NCBI GenBank assembly: GCA_023439125.1
Contig: JAEXOU010000007.1
Location: forward strand, 124,001-188,000
DNA from: Bacillota bacterium
GTDB taxonomy: Bacteria > Bacillota > Clostridia > Lachnospirales > Lachnospiraceae
Length of the DNA stretch: 64,000 nucleotides
Reading direction: 5' to 3'
Shown: positions 35,044 to 42,191 of the stretch, piece by piece
Position numbering within the stretch: the stretch's first letter is position 1
Layout of the letters: the number at the start of each line of letters is the position of its first letter
Notes under the pieces: model-generated
The model's input: only the letters and a program-made list of their open reading frames with translations
Databases searched by the model: none
What the model was told of the DNA's origin: nothing
Program-made: the position numbers and the translations under genes

Positions 35044-35061
35044 TAATTTGTTTTCAAAAAA

Positions 35062-35090
35062 GTGTCCCAAATACGCCTTAAAAATCGTTA
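35062..35090 (+). promoter_or_regulatory. Candidate ECF-sigma promoter for the secreted-protein genes
   Basis: GTGTCCC (35062-35068) and CGTTA (35086-35090) are 17 bases apart. ECF promoters often carry CGT in the -10 box with 16-17 base spacing, so this may be the target of the upstream sigma factor. A second GTGTCCCA copy lies at 37139, after the last gene of the module. Confidence 0.35.
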
Positions 35091-35134
35091 TATTCTATAT
35101 AAGAGTCAAATAATAGAGGAAGGAGGACATGTTT

Positions 35135-35566
35135 ATGAAGAAAATAGTAGCATTACTTTTAATCGTGTGTATTGACTCTTGTTTTATCTGTATTCCGTCT
35201 TATGCCGCAAATAATGAATCAATAACAGTTACCCCATACTATTTGTATACGCTATCTGCAACAAGTACATTATCCATTTCCAGCAGTACAGCGACTTGCA
35301 CAAGCGAGCTTTCCAGCGGTTCATCAGTTACAAAAATCGTAAGTAAGCAGTATTTAGAGAAAAAAGGACTTTTAGGCAGTTGGTCTACTGTCACCAGCGG
35401 AACATGGACAAAAACCATCGATACCTCTTACTCGCTGATGATCAATACCAAAAGCAACCTCGGTGGCGGTGCATATCGTCTTAGGACAGTATTTACAGTT
35501 TATAGCGGCAGCAGTTCGGAAGAAATTGAAAAAATCAGCAGTAAGATGAAGGTTTATGAGAATTAA
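35135..35566 (+). CDS. Small secreted protein of unknown function
   Basis: The 143-residue precursor has a signal peptide of about 26 residues (MKKIVALLL start, cut likely after PSYA). The mature part is Ser/Thr-rich beta-sheet: TLSISSSTATCTSEL, KQYLEKKGLLGSWSTV, and a closing YRLRTVFTVYSG. I recall similar small Firmicute secreted proteins (possibly DUF6147), but no function. It has one Cys in the mature chain. The start at 35135 is chosen because AAGGAGG lies eight bases before it, while the ATG at 35129 is too close. It is the first gene after the candidate ECF promoter. Confidence 0.7.
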   Translation: MKKIVALLLIVCIDSCFICIPSYAANNESITVTPYYLYTLSATSTLSISSSTATCTSELSSGSSVTKIVSKQYLEKKGLLGSWSTVTSGTWTKTIDTSYSLMINTKSNLGGGAYRLRTVFTVYSGSSSEEIEKISSKMKVYEN

Positions 35567-35606
35567 ACTAGTAACAAAGTAAATACTTTGAAAGGATGAT
35601 TTATTT

Positions 35607-36274
35607 ATGTCTATAAAAAAAAGAATAGGCACTATTTTATCTATTGCACTATCCATGTCTATCATGAGTAGTATGCCTTCGTTAAATGTATACGCACATA
35701 ATAGCGATTATCTCAGTGGTACATATGCATCTACAGCAAGCTTCAATCAAAGTAATCTAAAATTTCAAATTAATTCATCAGCACAAACTACATTGCTTAC
35801 TTCGTCCGTGTACAATAGTGCCTTTTCATGGGATGGTATTAGTAGTAAAGTAGGGAACCTATCAATAGCTGTTATTACTGAAAGTATGCCATCCATGGGT
35901 TTCTATCCAGTTAATGGTCAATTTTATTCCGATGGAACATTAGCTGAAGTAATCCCCTATAATTCGAGTGGGAGTATTATTTCTGCGGGTGGCGACTGGC
36001 ATCGTGTGGTTATTCAAATGAATACTTCTACCTCAACTTAACAAGTTTTTATGCATCATCAAATCCAACTGCTTTTGCAAAAAAGACATTTACACACGAG
36101 GTCGGTCATGCTTTAAAATTAGCACATCCGGTAAACAACTCTTCTTTAAGCGGTCACATATACAGTGGATTGCCATATGCGGTAATGTGTCAAGGTATGC
36201 CTAATTCAACGAATGTCGCATCAACTGTGGTTTCACATGATAAAGACAATTTAAAAGCAAAATGGGGGGTATAA
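35607..36274 (+). pseudogene. Secreted zinc metalloprotease, split by a frameshift
   Basis: The first part (35607-36041) encodes a signal peptide and about 115 residues of an N-terminal protease half, ending in a stop at 36039. In the -1 frame, an open stretch continues through about 36015-36274. It reads YLNLTSFYASSN and then THEVGHALKLAHP, an HExxHxxxxxH zinc site of matrixin or reprolysin type, then VMCQGM as a possible Met-turn, ending KAKWGV. The two halves make one protein of about 222 residues if a single base is restored near 36015-36040. There is no slippery heptamer, so this is probably a broken gene or a sequencing error. Confidence 0.75.
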
Positions 36275-36276
36275 GT

Positions 36277-37104
36277 ATGAAAGGAAGATTAATCAAACAT
36301 AAAGCTCTTATTTTTTCAGTTTCGATAATCGCATTGTTCACTGTATCGTTCTCTATACTGTCATATTGTATCACAGATAAAGATATTGAGATTGTTCAAG
36401 TTCACGCAGACAGAATCGTTTATAAGAATTTAAATGAACTGATAAATGCTGCCGATGTGGTGGTTATCGGTGAGTTATGCAAAAAAACAGAGCAATCATT
36501 GGAATATACTTTCGATGAAGAATTTAAAAAAGACATTATCAGTAATACAATATCACAAAATGTAATATCTGTAAAAAAAATATTAAAAGGTGACGTTGTC
36601 GACCCTACTATTAAAGTATCCCAGCGTTATGGAATTGATGAAAACCAAAACAAGCTAATTACATTTAGCGAATTGACTCCTATGAAGGAAGCCGACGAGT
36701 GGATCTTTTTCTTATATTATGACAAAGTTTATGATACCTATTGGTGTGCCGGAGATTATACAGGTAGATATCCTGTCCCGAACGAGGAGATTTTACATAT
36801 TTACGAGAACGTTAAAAACATTGTCAATAAACGAAACGAATGGTTAGACACAAAAGAAAAGATCGCTGATTCCCAAGTTGAGAGCACAATGATGAACGAT
36901 GACTATGTTTATACCGATGCGAGTGGTATTAATTATCTTTTACATTCGAAAGAAGAAGCGGATATAGTAATGTCATTTAACGATGAAATTTCGTTATGTG
37001 CAGATGGGTTAAAAGCTTCTGATTTTGGACTTTATGAAAAAGATTTAATTAACATTGAACTATACTGTGATATCCTTGAGGCTTTTCATCTAACCCAAAA
37101 TTAG
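36277..37104 (+). CDS. Membrane-anchored protein of unknown function
   Basis: The 275-residue protein has an N-terminal span (residues 10-32) that may be an uncleaved signal anchor, with the rest outside. The phrase YKNLNELINAADVVVIGEL and the pattern KKILKGDVVDPTIKVSQ occur in a family of uncharacterised Firmicute surface proteins; no catalytic motif is apparent. The start at 36277 follows GGGGGG and lies three bases after the protease stop, so it is in the same transcript. Confidence 0.65.
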   Translation: MKGRLIKHKALIFSVSIIALFTVSFSILSYCITDKDIEIVQVHADRIVYKNLNELINAADVVVIGELCKKTEQSLEYTFDEEFKKDIISNTISQNVISVKKILKGDVVDPTIKVSQRYGIDENQNKLITFSELTPMKEADEWIFFLYYDKVYDTYWCAGDYTGRYPVPNEEILHIYENVKNIVNKRNEWLDTKEKIADSQVESTMMNDDYVYTDASGINYLLHSKEEADIVMSFNDEISLCADGLKASDFGLYEKDLINIELYCDILEAFHLTQN

Positions 37105-37134
37105 GTAAATACCGAAAAAATAGTGCAGTATCTC

Positions 37135-37151
37135 AAATGTGTCCCACAATA
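37135..37151. repeat. Second GTGTCCCA box, flanking the module
   Basis: AAATGTGTCCCACAATA resembles the box at 35058-35073 upstream of the secreted-protein genes. No CGT box follows at the matching distance. Confidence 0.3.
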
Positions 37152-37157
37152 CATAAA

Positions 37158-37183
37158 AGACACCCTTTTCAGAGTGCCTTTCC
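37158..37183 (-). terminator. Terminator of the tRNA-Pro/tRNA-Thr operon
   Basis: On the minus strand AAAGGCACTC pairs with GGGTGTCTTT (two G-U pairs) and ends in a T run, 50 bases after the tRNA-Thr 3' end. Confidence 0.6.
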
Positions 37184-37232
37184 TTTTCCCGATATTCTCT
37201 TAACTCCTTACTTTCTCAAGCCTTTTCATTAA

Positions 37233-37305
37233 AGCTGAAAAAGGGACTTGAACCCTCGACCCCTTCATTACGAGTGAAGTGCTCTACCGACTGAGCTATT
37301 TCAGC
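37233..37305 (-). tRNA. tRNA-Thr (anticodon CGT)
   Basis: Acceptor GCTGAAA/TTTCAGC-type stem, anticodon stem CTTCA/TGAAG with loop CTCGTAA, and a T arm with GGTTCAAGTCC. The anticodon CGT reads ACG. No CCA is encoded. It lies 31 bases downstream of tRNA-Pro on the same transcript. Confidence 0.95.
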
Positions 37306-37336
37306 ATATATTTTTTCTTTTGATTGAATTCATCAA

Positions 37337-37410
<74 letters not shown>

Positions 37411-37442
37411 ATTTATGTACGTAAAAACAACTTTGCTAAAAT

Positions 37443-37471
37443 ATTATGCACCCGAAAAGGCCAATTGTCAA
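37443..37471 (-). promoter_or_regulatory. SigmaA-type promoter for the tRNA-Pro/tRNA-Thr operon
   Basis: On the minus strand TTGACA (37466-37471) and CATAAT (37443-37448) are exactly 17 bases apart, 32 bases before the tRNA-Pro 5' end. Confidence 0.75.
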
Positions 37472-37472
37472 G

Positions 37473-37521
37473 TATAAAATACTCTCATAAAAGCAATATA
37501 AAATATACTCATAAAAGCAAT
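37473..37521. repeat. Two-copy 24-bp tandem repeat
   Basis: TATAAAATA-x-TCTCATAAAAGCAAT-type units repeat with a period of 24 bases (first unit from 37473, second from 37497, about two differences), just upstream of the tRNA promoter. It was probably made by slippage. Confidence 0.55.
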
Positions 37522-37610
37522 CAGGGCAACAGAATCACTAGCTTATATTACATAAACCGCTCAATCAATACAACTAGCAAAGTTCATCAAATCTTTGCTA
37601 GTTGGTAAAA

Positions 37611-38237
37611 CTACGATTGGATACCGACAGCAGCCTTTGCTAAAGAATCTGCCAAATCATTATATTTATCACCGGAGTGACCTTTTACCTTTATGAAGTT
37701 CACTTTAACTTTGGTTTTAATCTCATCGTAAAACATCTTATACTTCTGTGTTCCTTCTTTATTGGTTTTCCAGGCACCAATGCACCAGTTTGCAATTCCC
37801 TCATAGTCATAATAGATATCAATGCTCTTGATGCCGTGATCTACACAATATTGCATTGCACACATCGAACCTTCAATCTCACCAGCTACGTTACGCATCG
37901 TTGCCATCTCAGGATTGGAAAACTTCTTGGAGAAGTGTTCTTCTTTCCCATCATGGAAAATTACAGCTCCATAGGAATACTCTTTTGTTACAATATTGTA
38001 GCTTCCATCTACATAAGCGACTGCTTCGGATTTCGAATCCGATATGGTACCGTTTTGGGAATTGTCTTTCTCCGAAACCATGGATAAACCTGATAAAAAT
38101 GCATCTGCTTCCTGAACCGTTGGAAAACTTTTATATATAGCTCCAGAATATCCGTTTATATTTTTTTGACAATCTGCCCAAGTCATATATATCCCTGGAA
38201 CAACACCTTTTTTCACTGCATAATATTTCTTTGCCAT
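37611..38237 (-). CDS. Ribonuclease H with N-terminal viroplasmin-type domain
   Basis: The 208-residue protein begins with a Caulimovirus viroplasmin-like domain (residues 1-48: YYAVKKGVVPGIYMTWADCQ, then YKSFPTVQEADAFL), which binds RNA-DNA hybrids, followed by an RNase H fold. Catalytic acidic residues are in AYVDGSY, the GEIEGSMCA helix and the DYEGIANW stretch; the late His/Asp region is KVKGHSGDKYNDLADSLA. It should cut RNA in hybrids. TAGGAG lies before the ATG and merges with the first unit of the tandem repeat upstream. Confidence 0.92.
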   Translation of the reverse strand: MAKKYYAVKKGVVPGIYMTWADCQKNINGYSGAIYKSFPTVQEADAFLSGLSMVSEKDNSQNGTISDSKSEAVAYVDGSYNIVTKEYSYGAVIFHDGKEEHFSKKFSNPEMATMRNVAGEIEGSMCAMQYCVDHGIKSIDIYYDYEGIANWCIGAWKTNKEGTQKYKMFYDEIKTKVKVNFIKVKGHSGDKYNDLADSLAKAAVGIQS

Positions 38238-38247
38238 AACTATACTC

Positions 38248-38453
38248 CTATCGAACTACTTCTATAAAACAAACCATGTCGATCTATCGAACGATTTCTA
38301 TATAGCAAACCATATCGATCTATCTTACTACTTCTATATAGCAAACCATATCGATCGATCTAACGATTTCTATATAATAAACCATGTCGATCTATCGAAC
38401 TTCTTCTATATAACAAACCATGTCAATCCATCATACTACTTCTATTATATCGA
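38248..38453. repeat. 36-bp tandem repeat, about 5.7 units
   Basis: Five complete units begin at 38248, 38284, 38320, 38356 and 38392, each exactly 36 bases, and a sixth partial unit begins at 38428. A typical unit runs from CTATCGAACGATTTC to CAAACCATATCGAT; differences are scattered at a few positions. There are no spacers, so this is not a CRISPR array. The array starts ten bases upstream of the RNase H ATG, so it lies in the leader or promoter of that gene. No long frame crosses it. Confidence 0.9.
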
Positions 38454-38675
38454 TTGTTGACATGTTAGCAAGAGGTAATACTGTTCATAATACAACAAAT
38501 TAAGATTTAGCAAAAGAAGATACAACAAAAGCATGATACTTAAACGACAAGAAGATTCTAACTCTCATCTTAGCTTGTCATATATAAGTAACATGCCTTT
38601 TCATATGTTGCTCCATATATTTTAGAAACTTACTTTGTTTCACCACATATCATTAAAAATAATACTAATATACTT
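38454..38675. other. Noncoding region between the tandem repeat and a DegV gene
   Basis: AT-rich, about 220 bases, with no gene, hairpin or repeat that I can support. Confidence 0.4.
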
Positions 38676-39548
38676 TTAACTTCTATGCTCTCCATGGAAA
38701 AGTACTCCGATTGCTCCTGGACCAGAATGTGCCCCAATGCTTGGACTAATTGTATTCACTACAATATTTTCTCTATGTAGCTTTTCTTTAATTAGGTTTA
38801 TTACAAAGTTGGCATCTTCTTCAGCATCTCCATGAACAACGCAGATTACCTCGTCCTCATCTTTATATTTACCCATACTAGCTATCATATTATCAACAAT
38901 CGTACTTAATGATTTCTTACGTCCACGTGTAGTACCATTCGATATCAGCTCACCTTTATCATTAACGGTAAGTATTGGTTTTATGTTAATCATAGAACCA
39001 ATAACGGCTGTTGTCTTGGATACACGTCCACCACGATGAAGATGATGTAAATCATCAACTGTGAACTGGCAACAATACTCTAACTTATGTTCCTCAATCC
39101 ACTCTGCAACTTCATCGATGTTCTTGCCTTGCTCACGCATCTCAACTGCCTTCATAATCAGCATTCCCTGACCTAATGATACGTTTAAAGAATCGATGAC
39201 AATAATCTTAGCACCTGGATTCTCTTCACATATCTCAGCTGCTCCAACGGTAACATTATTGCAGCCACCACTTAAAGCGGAAGAAAAGCTAATATGAAGA
39301 ACTTCCATACCTTCATCCACGTATTTTTGGAAAGTCTCTCGAATTACATGAGGATTACTTGCCATCGTAGTTGGCATAACCCCTTCACGCATCTTATCGT
39401 AAAATACTTTTGCAGGTAGCAAGTTATCTTCTCCATAGGTAACTCCTTCGAGGTCGTAGTAATGAGAGATAATCCCGATGTTCTTCTCTTTAATATAGGA
39501 GAGTGGTAAATCAGAATTTGAATCTGTTGTTATAGCAAATTCCTTCAT
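38676..39548 (-). CDS. DegV family fatty-acid-binding protein 1
   Basis: The 290-residue protein has the DegV layout: ATTDSNSDLPLSY at the start, then FSSALSGGCNN, the IDSLNVSLGQGML stretch and RGGRVSKTTAVIGSMINIKPIL. DegV proteins bind single fatty acids; related FakB proteins hand them to a fatty-acid kinase (FakA) for membrane lipid synthesis. No fakA gene is in the window. It lies 92 bases downstream of a second DegV gene and is followed by noncoding DNA. Confidence 0.92.
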   Translation of the reverse strand: MKEFAITTDSNSDLPLSYIKEKNIGIISHYYDLEGVTYGEDNLLPAKVFYDKMREGVMPTTMASNPHVIRETFQKYVDEGMEVLHISFSSALSGGCNNVTVGAAEICEENPGAKIIVIDSLNVSLGQGMLIMKAVEMREQGKNIDEVAEWIEEHKLEYCCQFTVDDLHHLHRGGRVSKTTAVIGSMINIKPILTVNDKGELISNGTTRGRKKSLSTIVDNMIASMGKYKDEDEVICVVHGDAEEDANFVINLIKEKLHRENIVVNTISPSIGAHSGPGAIGVLFHGEHRS

Positions 39549-39639
39549 TGCTTATCTTCCTTTCCCTTAATAATCTAGCAAGACTTTCGCTATGTTTATT
39601 ATAGCACACTCTAGCTCATACAGATAGAGTGTATTCTAA

Positions 39640-40473
39640 CTAGTAGCTAATAATTATTCCACCTTCACTTGCATACAAGCTAGAGATACCACCTGTATTA
39701 GAAATAAAGCATTTTGCAAATGGAATTCTCTTTAAAATCTCTTCTTTAACATAGATCGCACGTTCAAAGTTGTTACAGTGTGCAATTCCTAGAATACGGT
39801 CTTTTGCACCTTTTACATCTTCCTCAACAAATTTAATCATCCTTTGTAATGCACGCTCGACTCCTCTTGCCTGATCTATTTTTACAATCTCACCTTCATG
39901 AGCTCCCATAATCGGCTTAATATTCAAAGCACTACAGATAACAGCAGTAAGGTTGGTTAATCTTCCATTCTTGCGAAGATTATCGAGAGACTCTAGAACA
40001 AACTTCGTCTTCATACTATCACGGTACTCATTTACGATTGGTACAATTTCCTTAAATGTTTTACCAGCTTCAATTAGCTCCTGAATCTTCATAACAATTA
40101 GTGTCTGTCCTACAGAAGCAGACTTTGAATCAATTACTGCAATATTTTTATTTGGATGGTCCTCTAAATACAATTTCTTTGCTAATTCAGCACTATTATA
40201 AGAACCACTAAGTTTTGAGGTTAATGTAACTATATAAACATCATCAACTCCATCAAAACATGTCATGAAACTATCAGGAGAAGGACATGAGGATTTTGGA
40301 CATTGCTTGCTCGCCGCCATTTTTCTAAGAAAATCTATCTGATTAAAGCTTTCATCGTCAATGATTGTTTCTTCTTCAATTTGGATGGAGAGTGGGACTA
40401 AACGTATATTTTCATTTTTCTTCAACTCCATTGGTAAATCAGTGCAGCTATCTCCAATAATTCTGTAAGTCAT
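39640..40473 (-). CDS. DegV family fatty-acid-binding protein 2
   Basis: The 277-residue paralogue of the next gene has RIIGDSCTDLPMEL at the start, TLTSKLSGSYNSA, AVIDSKSASVGQTL, and LRKNGRLTNLTAVICSALNIKPIMG. Both copies keep the fatty-acid site residues (Ser in the SG/SxS loops). Pairs of DegV proteins with different lipid preference are common in clostridia, but the preference is not readable here. A GGAGG site precedes the ATG, and a copy of the dispersed intergenic element lies upstream. Confidence 0.92.
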   Translation of the reverse strand: MTYRIIGDSCTDLPMELKKNENIRLVPLSIQIEEETIIDDESFNQIDFLRKMAASKQCPKSSCPSPDSFMTCFDGVDDVYIVTLTSKLSGSYNSAELAKKLYLEDHPNKNIAVIDSKSASVGQTLIVMKIQELIEAGKTFKEIVPIVNEYRDSMKTKFVLESLDNLRKNGRLTNLTAVICSALNIKPIMGAHEGEIVKIDQARGVERALQRMIKFVEEDVKGAKDRILGIAHCNNFERAIYVKEEILKRIPFAKCFISNTGGISSLYASEGGIIISY

Positions 40474-40610
40474 AAAAGGTCCTCCTAAACATATATTGTG
40501 ATGATATCCTTATCACGTAGTATTAAAGTTTCACATATGTAGTTTTTAATACCATATATATCATATCACATCAACTTCTATTTGAAAAGTAAAAAAAACA
40601 TAAACAAAGT

Positions 40611-40714
40611 AGTGTTTTGCATGCAAAACACTCGCGCCAAGCGCGGTCGCGCAAGCGACCTCTTCCTATCGCGCTTGTGTGCATCATAGTGTCCTTCCTT
40701 TTGGACATTTTTTT
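40611..40714 (+). repeat. Dispersed intergenic element, copy A
   Basis: A 104-base element opens with the perfect 22-base palindrome around TTTTGCATGCAAAA, continues with GCGCCAAGCGCGGTCGC and a CGCGCTTGTGTGCATCATAG stretch, and ends with a hairpin GTCC...GGAC and seven T. It matches 45582-45686 at about 92 percent in the same orientation. It is noncoding, between the pfk terminator and the DegV 2 gene. Confidence 0.85.
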
Positions 40715-40718
40715 ACGT

Positions 40719-40746
40719 AATAGGAAAGTTGAAAAACTTTCCTATT
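40719..40746. repeat. Perfect hairpin attached to element copy A
   Basis: AATAGGAAAGTT and AACTTTCCTATT pair perfectly around a four-base loop, directly after the T run of element A. The same place in element B holds a different perfect hairpin. Confidence 0.7.
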
Positions 40747-40751
40747 ATATA

Positions 40752-40780
40752 AAAAAGGGGATGCTAGAGTAGCATCCCCA
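40752..40780 (-). terminator. Terminator after pfk
   Basis: On the minus strand GGGGATGCT pairs with AGCATCCCC around a short loop and is followed by six T. Confidence 0.85.
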
Positions 40781-40792
40781 ATATTCCATAAT

Positions 40793-42022
40793 TTATTGTT
40801 CTTTATAATATAAATGCCTTGGAAGTCCTTCCACCATAACTGGTGTTAATTCTGCTTGAATTAATGGACGACAGTAATTTAAGAATTCATCCTTAACATA
40901 AAAATTCTCAACATCAATCCATTCCATTGGTACTGTCTTTTCTACATTTGCAATCTTTGATATCTCAAAGGTTCCAGTTGTGCACTGATATGGATCATCG
41001 GATACACGATTTAACGTAATCATCTTACCTGTTTCTCCTGCCATTGCTGCAGCTACTGCTGCACCACCAACTTGGAATGCTTCCGTAATGTCAACACGTG
41101 ATACGATATGAGAAGCACAACGTTGTAAAGTTGAGAATTCAATTGCGCGTGCTTTACAACCAAGCTCACTATTTACAAGACTAGCGATAATACGTCCTGT
41201 CCCTGATAAGCTCTTATGTCCAAACGCATCCACAGCGCTCTCGGATAATTCCATTTCACAAACGTATTTACCATTAGCAAGACGAACTCCTTCGGATACC
41301 GCAATGATAATTGATTTTTTTGTTTTTTGAATTTCACTTAGACGTTTAATAAATGTTTCTGGGTCAAATGGGATTTCTGGAAGGATAATCATATCTGGTC
41401 CTTCACAATCCTCACCACGTGCAAGAGCTGCTGCTCCTGTTAACCATCCCGCATTACGCCCCATAATCTCAAGTACAGTAACACTCTTCATATCATAAAC
41501 AAGGCCATCACGAATTACTTCTTTTGTAATAGAAGCAATATACTTTGCTGCACTTCCAAAACCAGGTGTATGATCGGTAGCAGCTAAATCATTATCGATT
41601 GTTTTTGGCACACCCATAAAACGTATTGGACTATCGATTAATTTCCCATATTCAGCTAACTTATTAATTGTATCCATAGAATCATTGCCACCGATATAGA
41701 AGAAATATCCGATTTCAAGCTCATCTAATTTAGCAAAGATTTCTTCGTAAACTTCCTTATCTTCTGTTGCATCCGGAAGTTTATAGCGACATGAACCCAA
41801 ATAAGAAGATGGTGTCCGCTTTAATAACTCAATATCTAAGTTATCTTTAATATGATCTGCCAAATCTACAATTTGTCCATTGATTAATCCTTGAATTCCG
41901 TGTTGCATTCCATAAATTTTTTTGGCTCCTCGATCTTTAGCGGTTTTATATACACCAGCTAAACTGGAATTGATTACAGCTGTTGGTCCACCTGATTGTC
42001 CAACGATTACATTGCCTTTCAT
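40793..42022 (-). CDS. 6-phosphofructokinase, probably pyrophosphate-dependent
   Basis: The 409-residue protein phosphorylates fructose 6-phosphate in glycolysis. Motifs are QSGGPTAVINSS at the start, YIGGNDSMDT, PKTIDNDLA and EIMGRNAGW. In the ATP enzyme the matching positions are GGDGS and PGTIDND; the Asp after GGN and the Lys in PKTIDND are the residues linked to pyrophosphate use, so the phosphate donor is probably PPi and the reaction may be reversible. This agrees with other clostridia. It is a single gene with its own terminator. Confidence 0.9.
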   Translation of the reverse strand: MKGNVIVGQSGGPTAVINSSLAGVYKTAKDRGAKKIYGMQHGIQGLINGQIVDLADHIKDNLDIELLKRTPSSYLGSCRYKLPDATEDKEVYEEIFAKLDELEIGYFFYIGGNDSMDTINKLAEYGKLIDSPIRFMGVPKTIDNDLAATDHTPGFGSAAKYIASITKEVIRDGLVYDMKSVTVLEIMGRNAGWLTGAAALARGEDCEGPDMIILPEIPFDPETFIKRLSEIQKTKKSIIIAVSEGVRLANGKYVCEMELSESAVDAFGHKSLSGTGRIIASLVNSELGCKARAIEFSTLQRCASHIVSRVDITEAFQVGGAAVAAAMAGETGKMITLNRVSDDPYQCTTGTFEISKIANVEKTVPMEWIDVENFYVKDEFLNYCRPLIQAELTPVMVEGLPRHLYYKEQ

Positions 42023-42094
42023 GAAATAGCCTCCTCTTTCCTAATGTACCAAAAGAATATGTAATTTTTTCTTTTTTTATTCTCTTGTAAGGCA

Positions 42095-42114
42095 AGCCAA
42101 CCAATGGGTTGGCT
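42095..42114 (-). terminator. Terminator-like hairpin after ilvB
   Basis: AGCCAACC and GGTTGGCT pair perfectly around four bases; a T-rich stretch follows on the minus strand after about 25 bases. Confidence 0.5.
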
Positions 42115-42191
42115 CACCTTGTGCATTATATCAGAAGAGTTTATGAATTGCAATAAAACCGAATTAGTTCAGTGACCGAAAAATATGGAAA

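Noticed and set aside
36015..36045. Programmed -1 frameshift in the metalloprotease
   Set aside because: No X-XXY-YYZ slippery heptamer or following stem was seen; a mutation or read error is simpler.
38248..38453. CRISPR-like array of 36-bp repeats
   Set aside because: The units are contiguous with no spacers and differ from each other; no cas genes are near. It is a tandem repeat.
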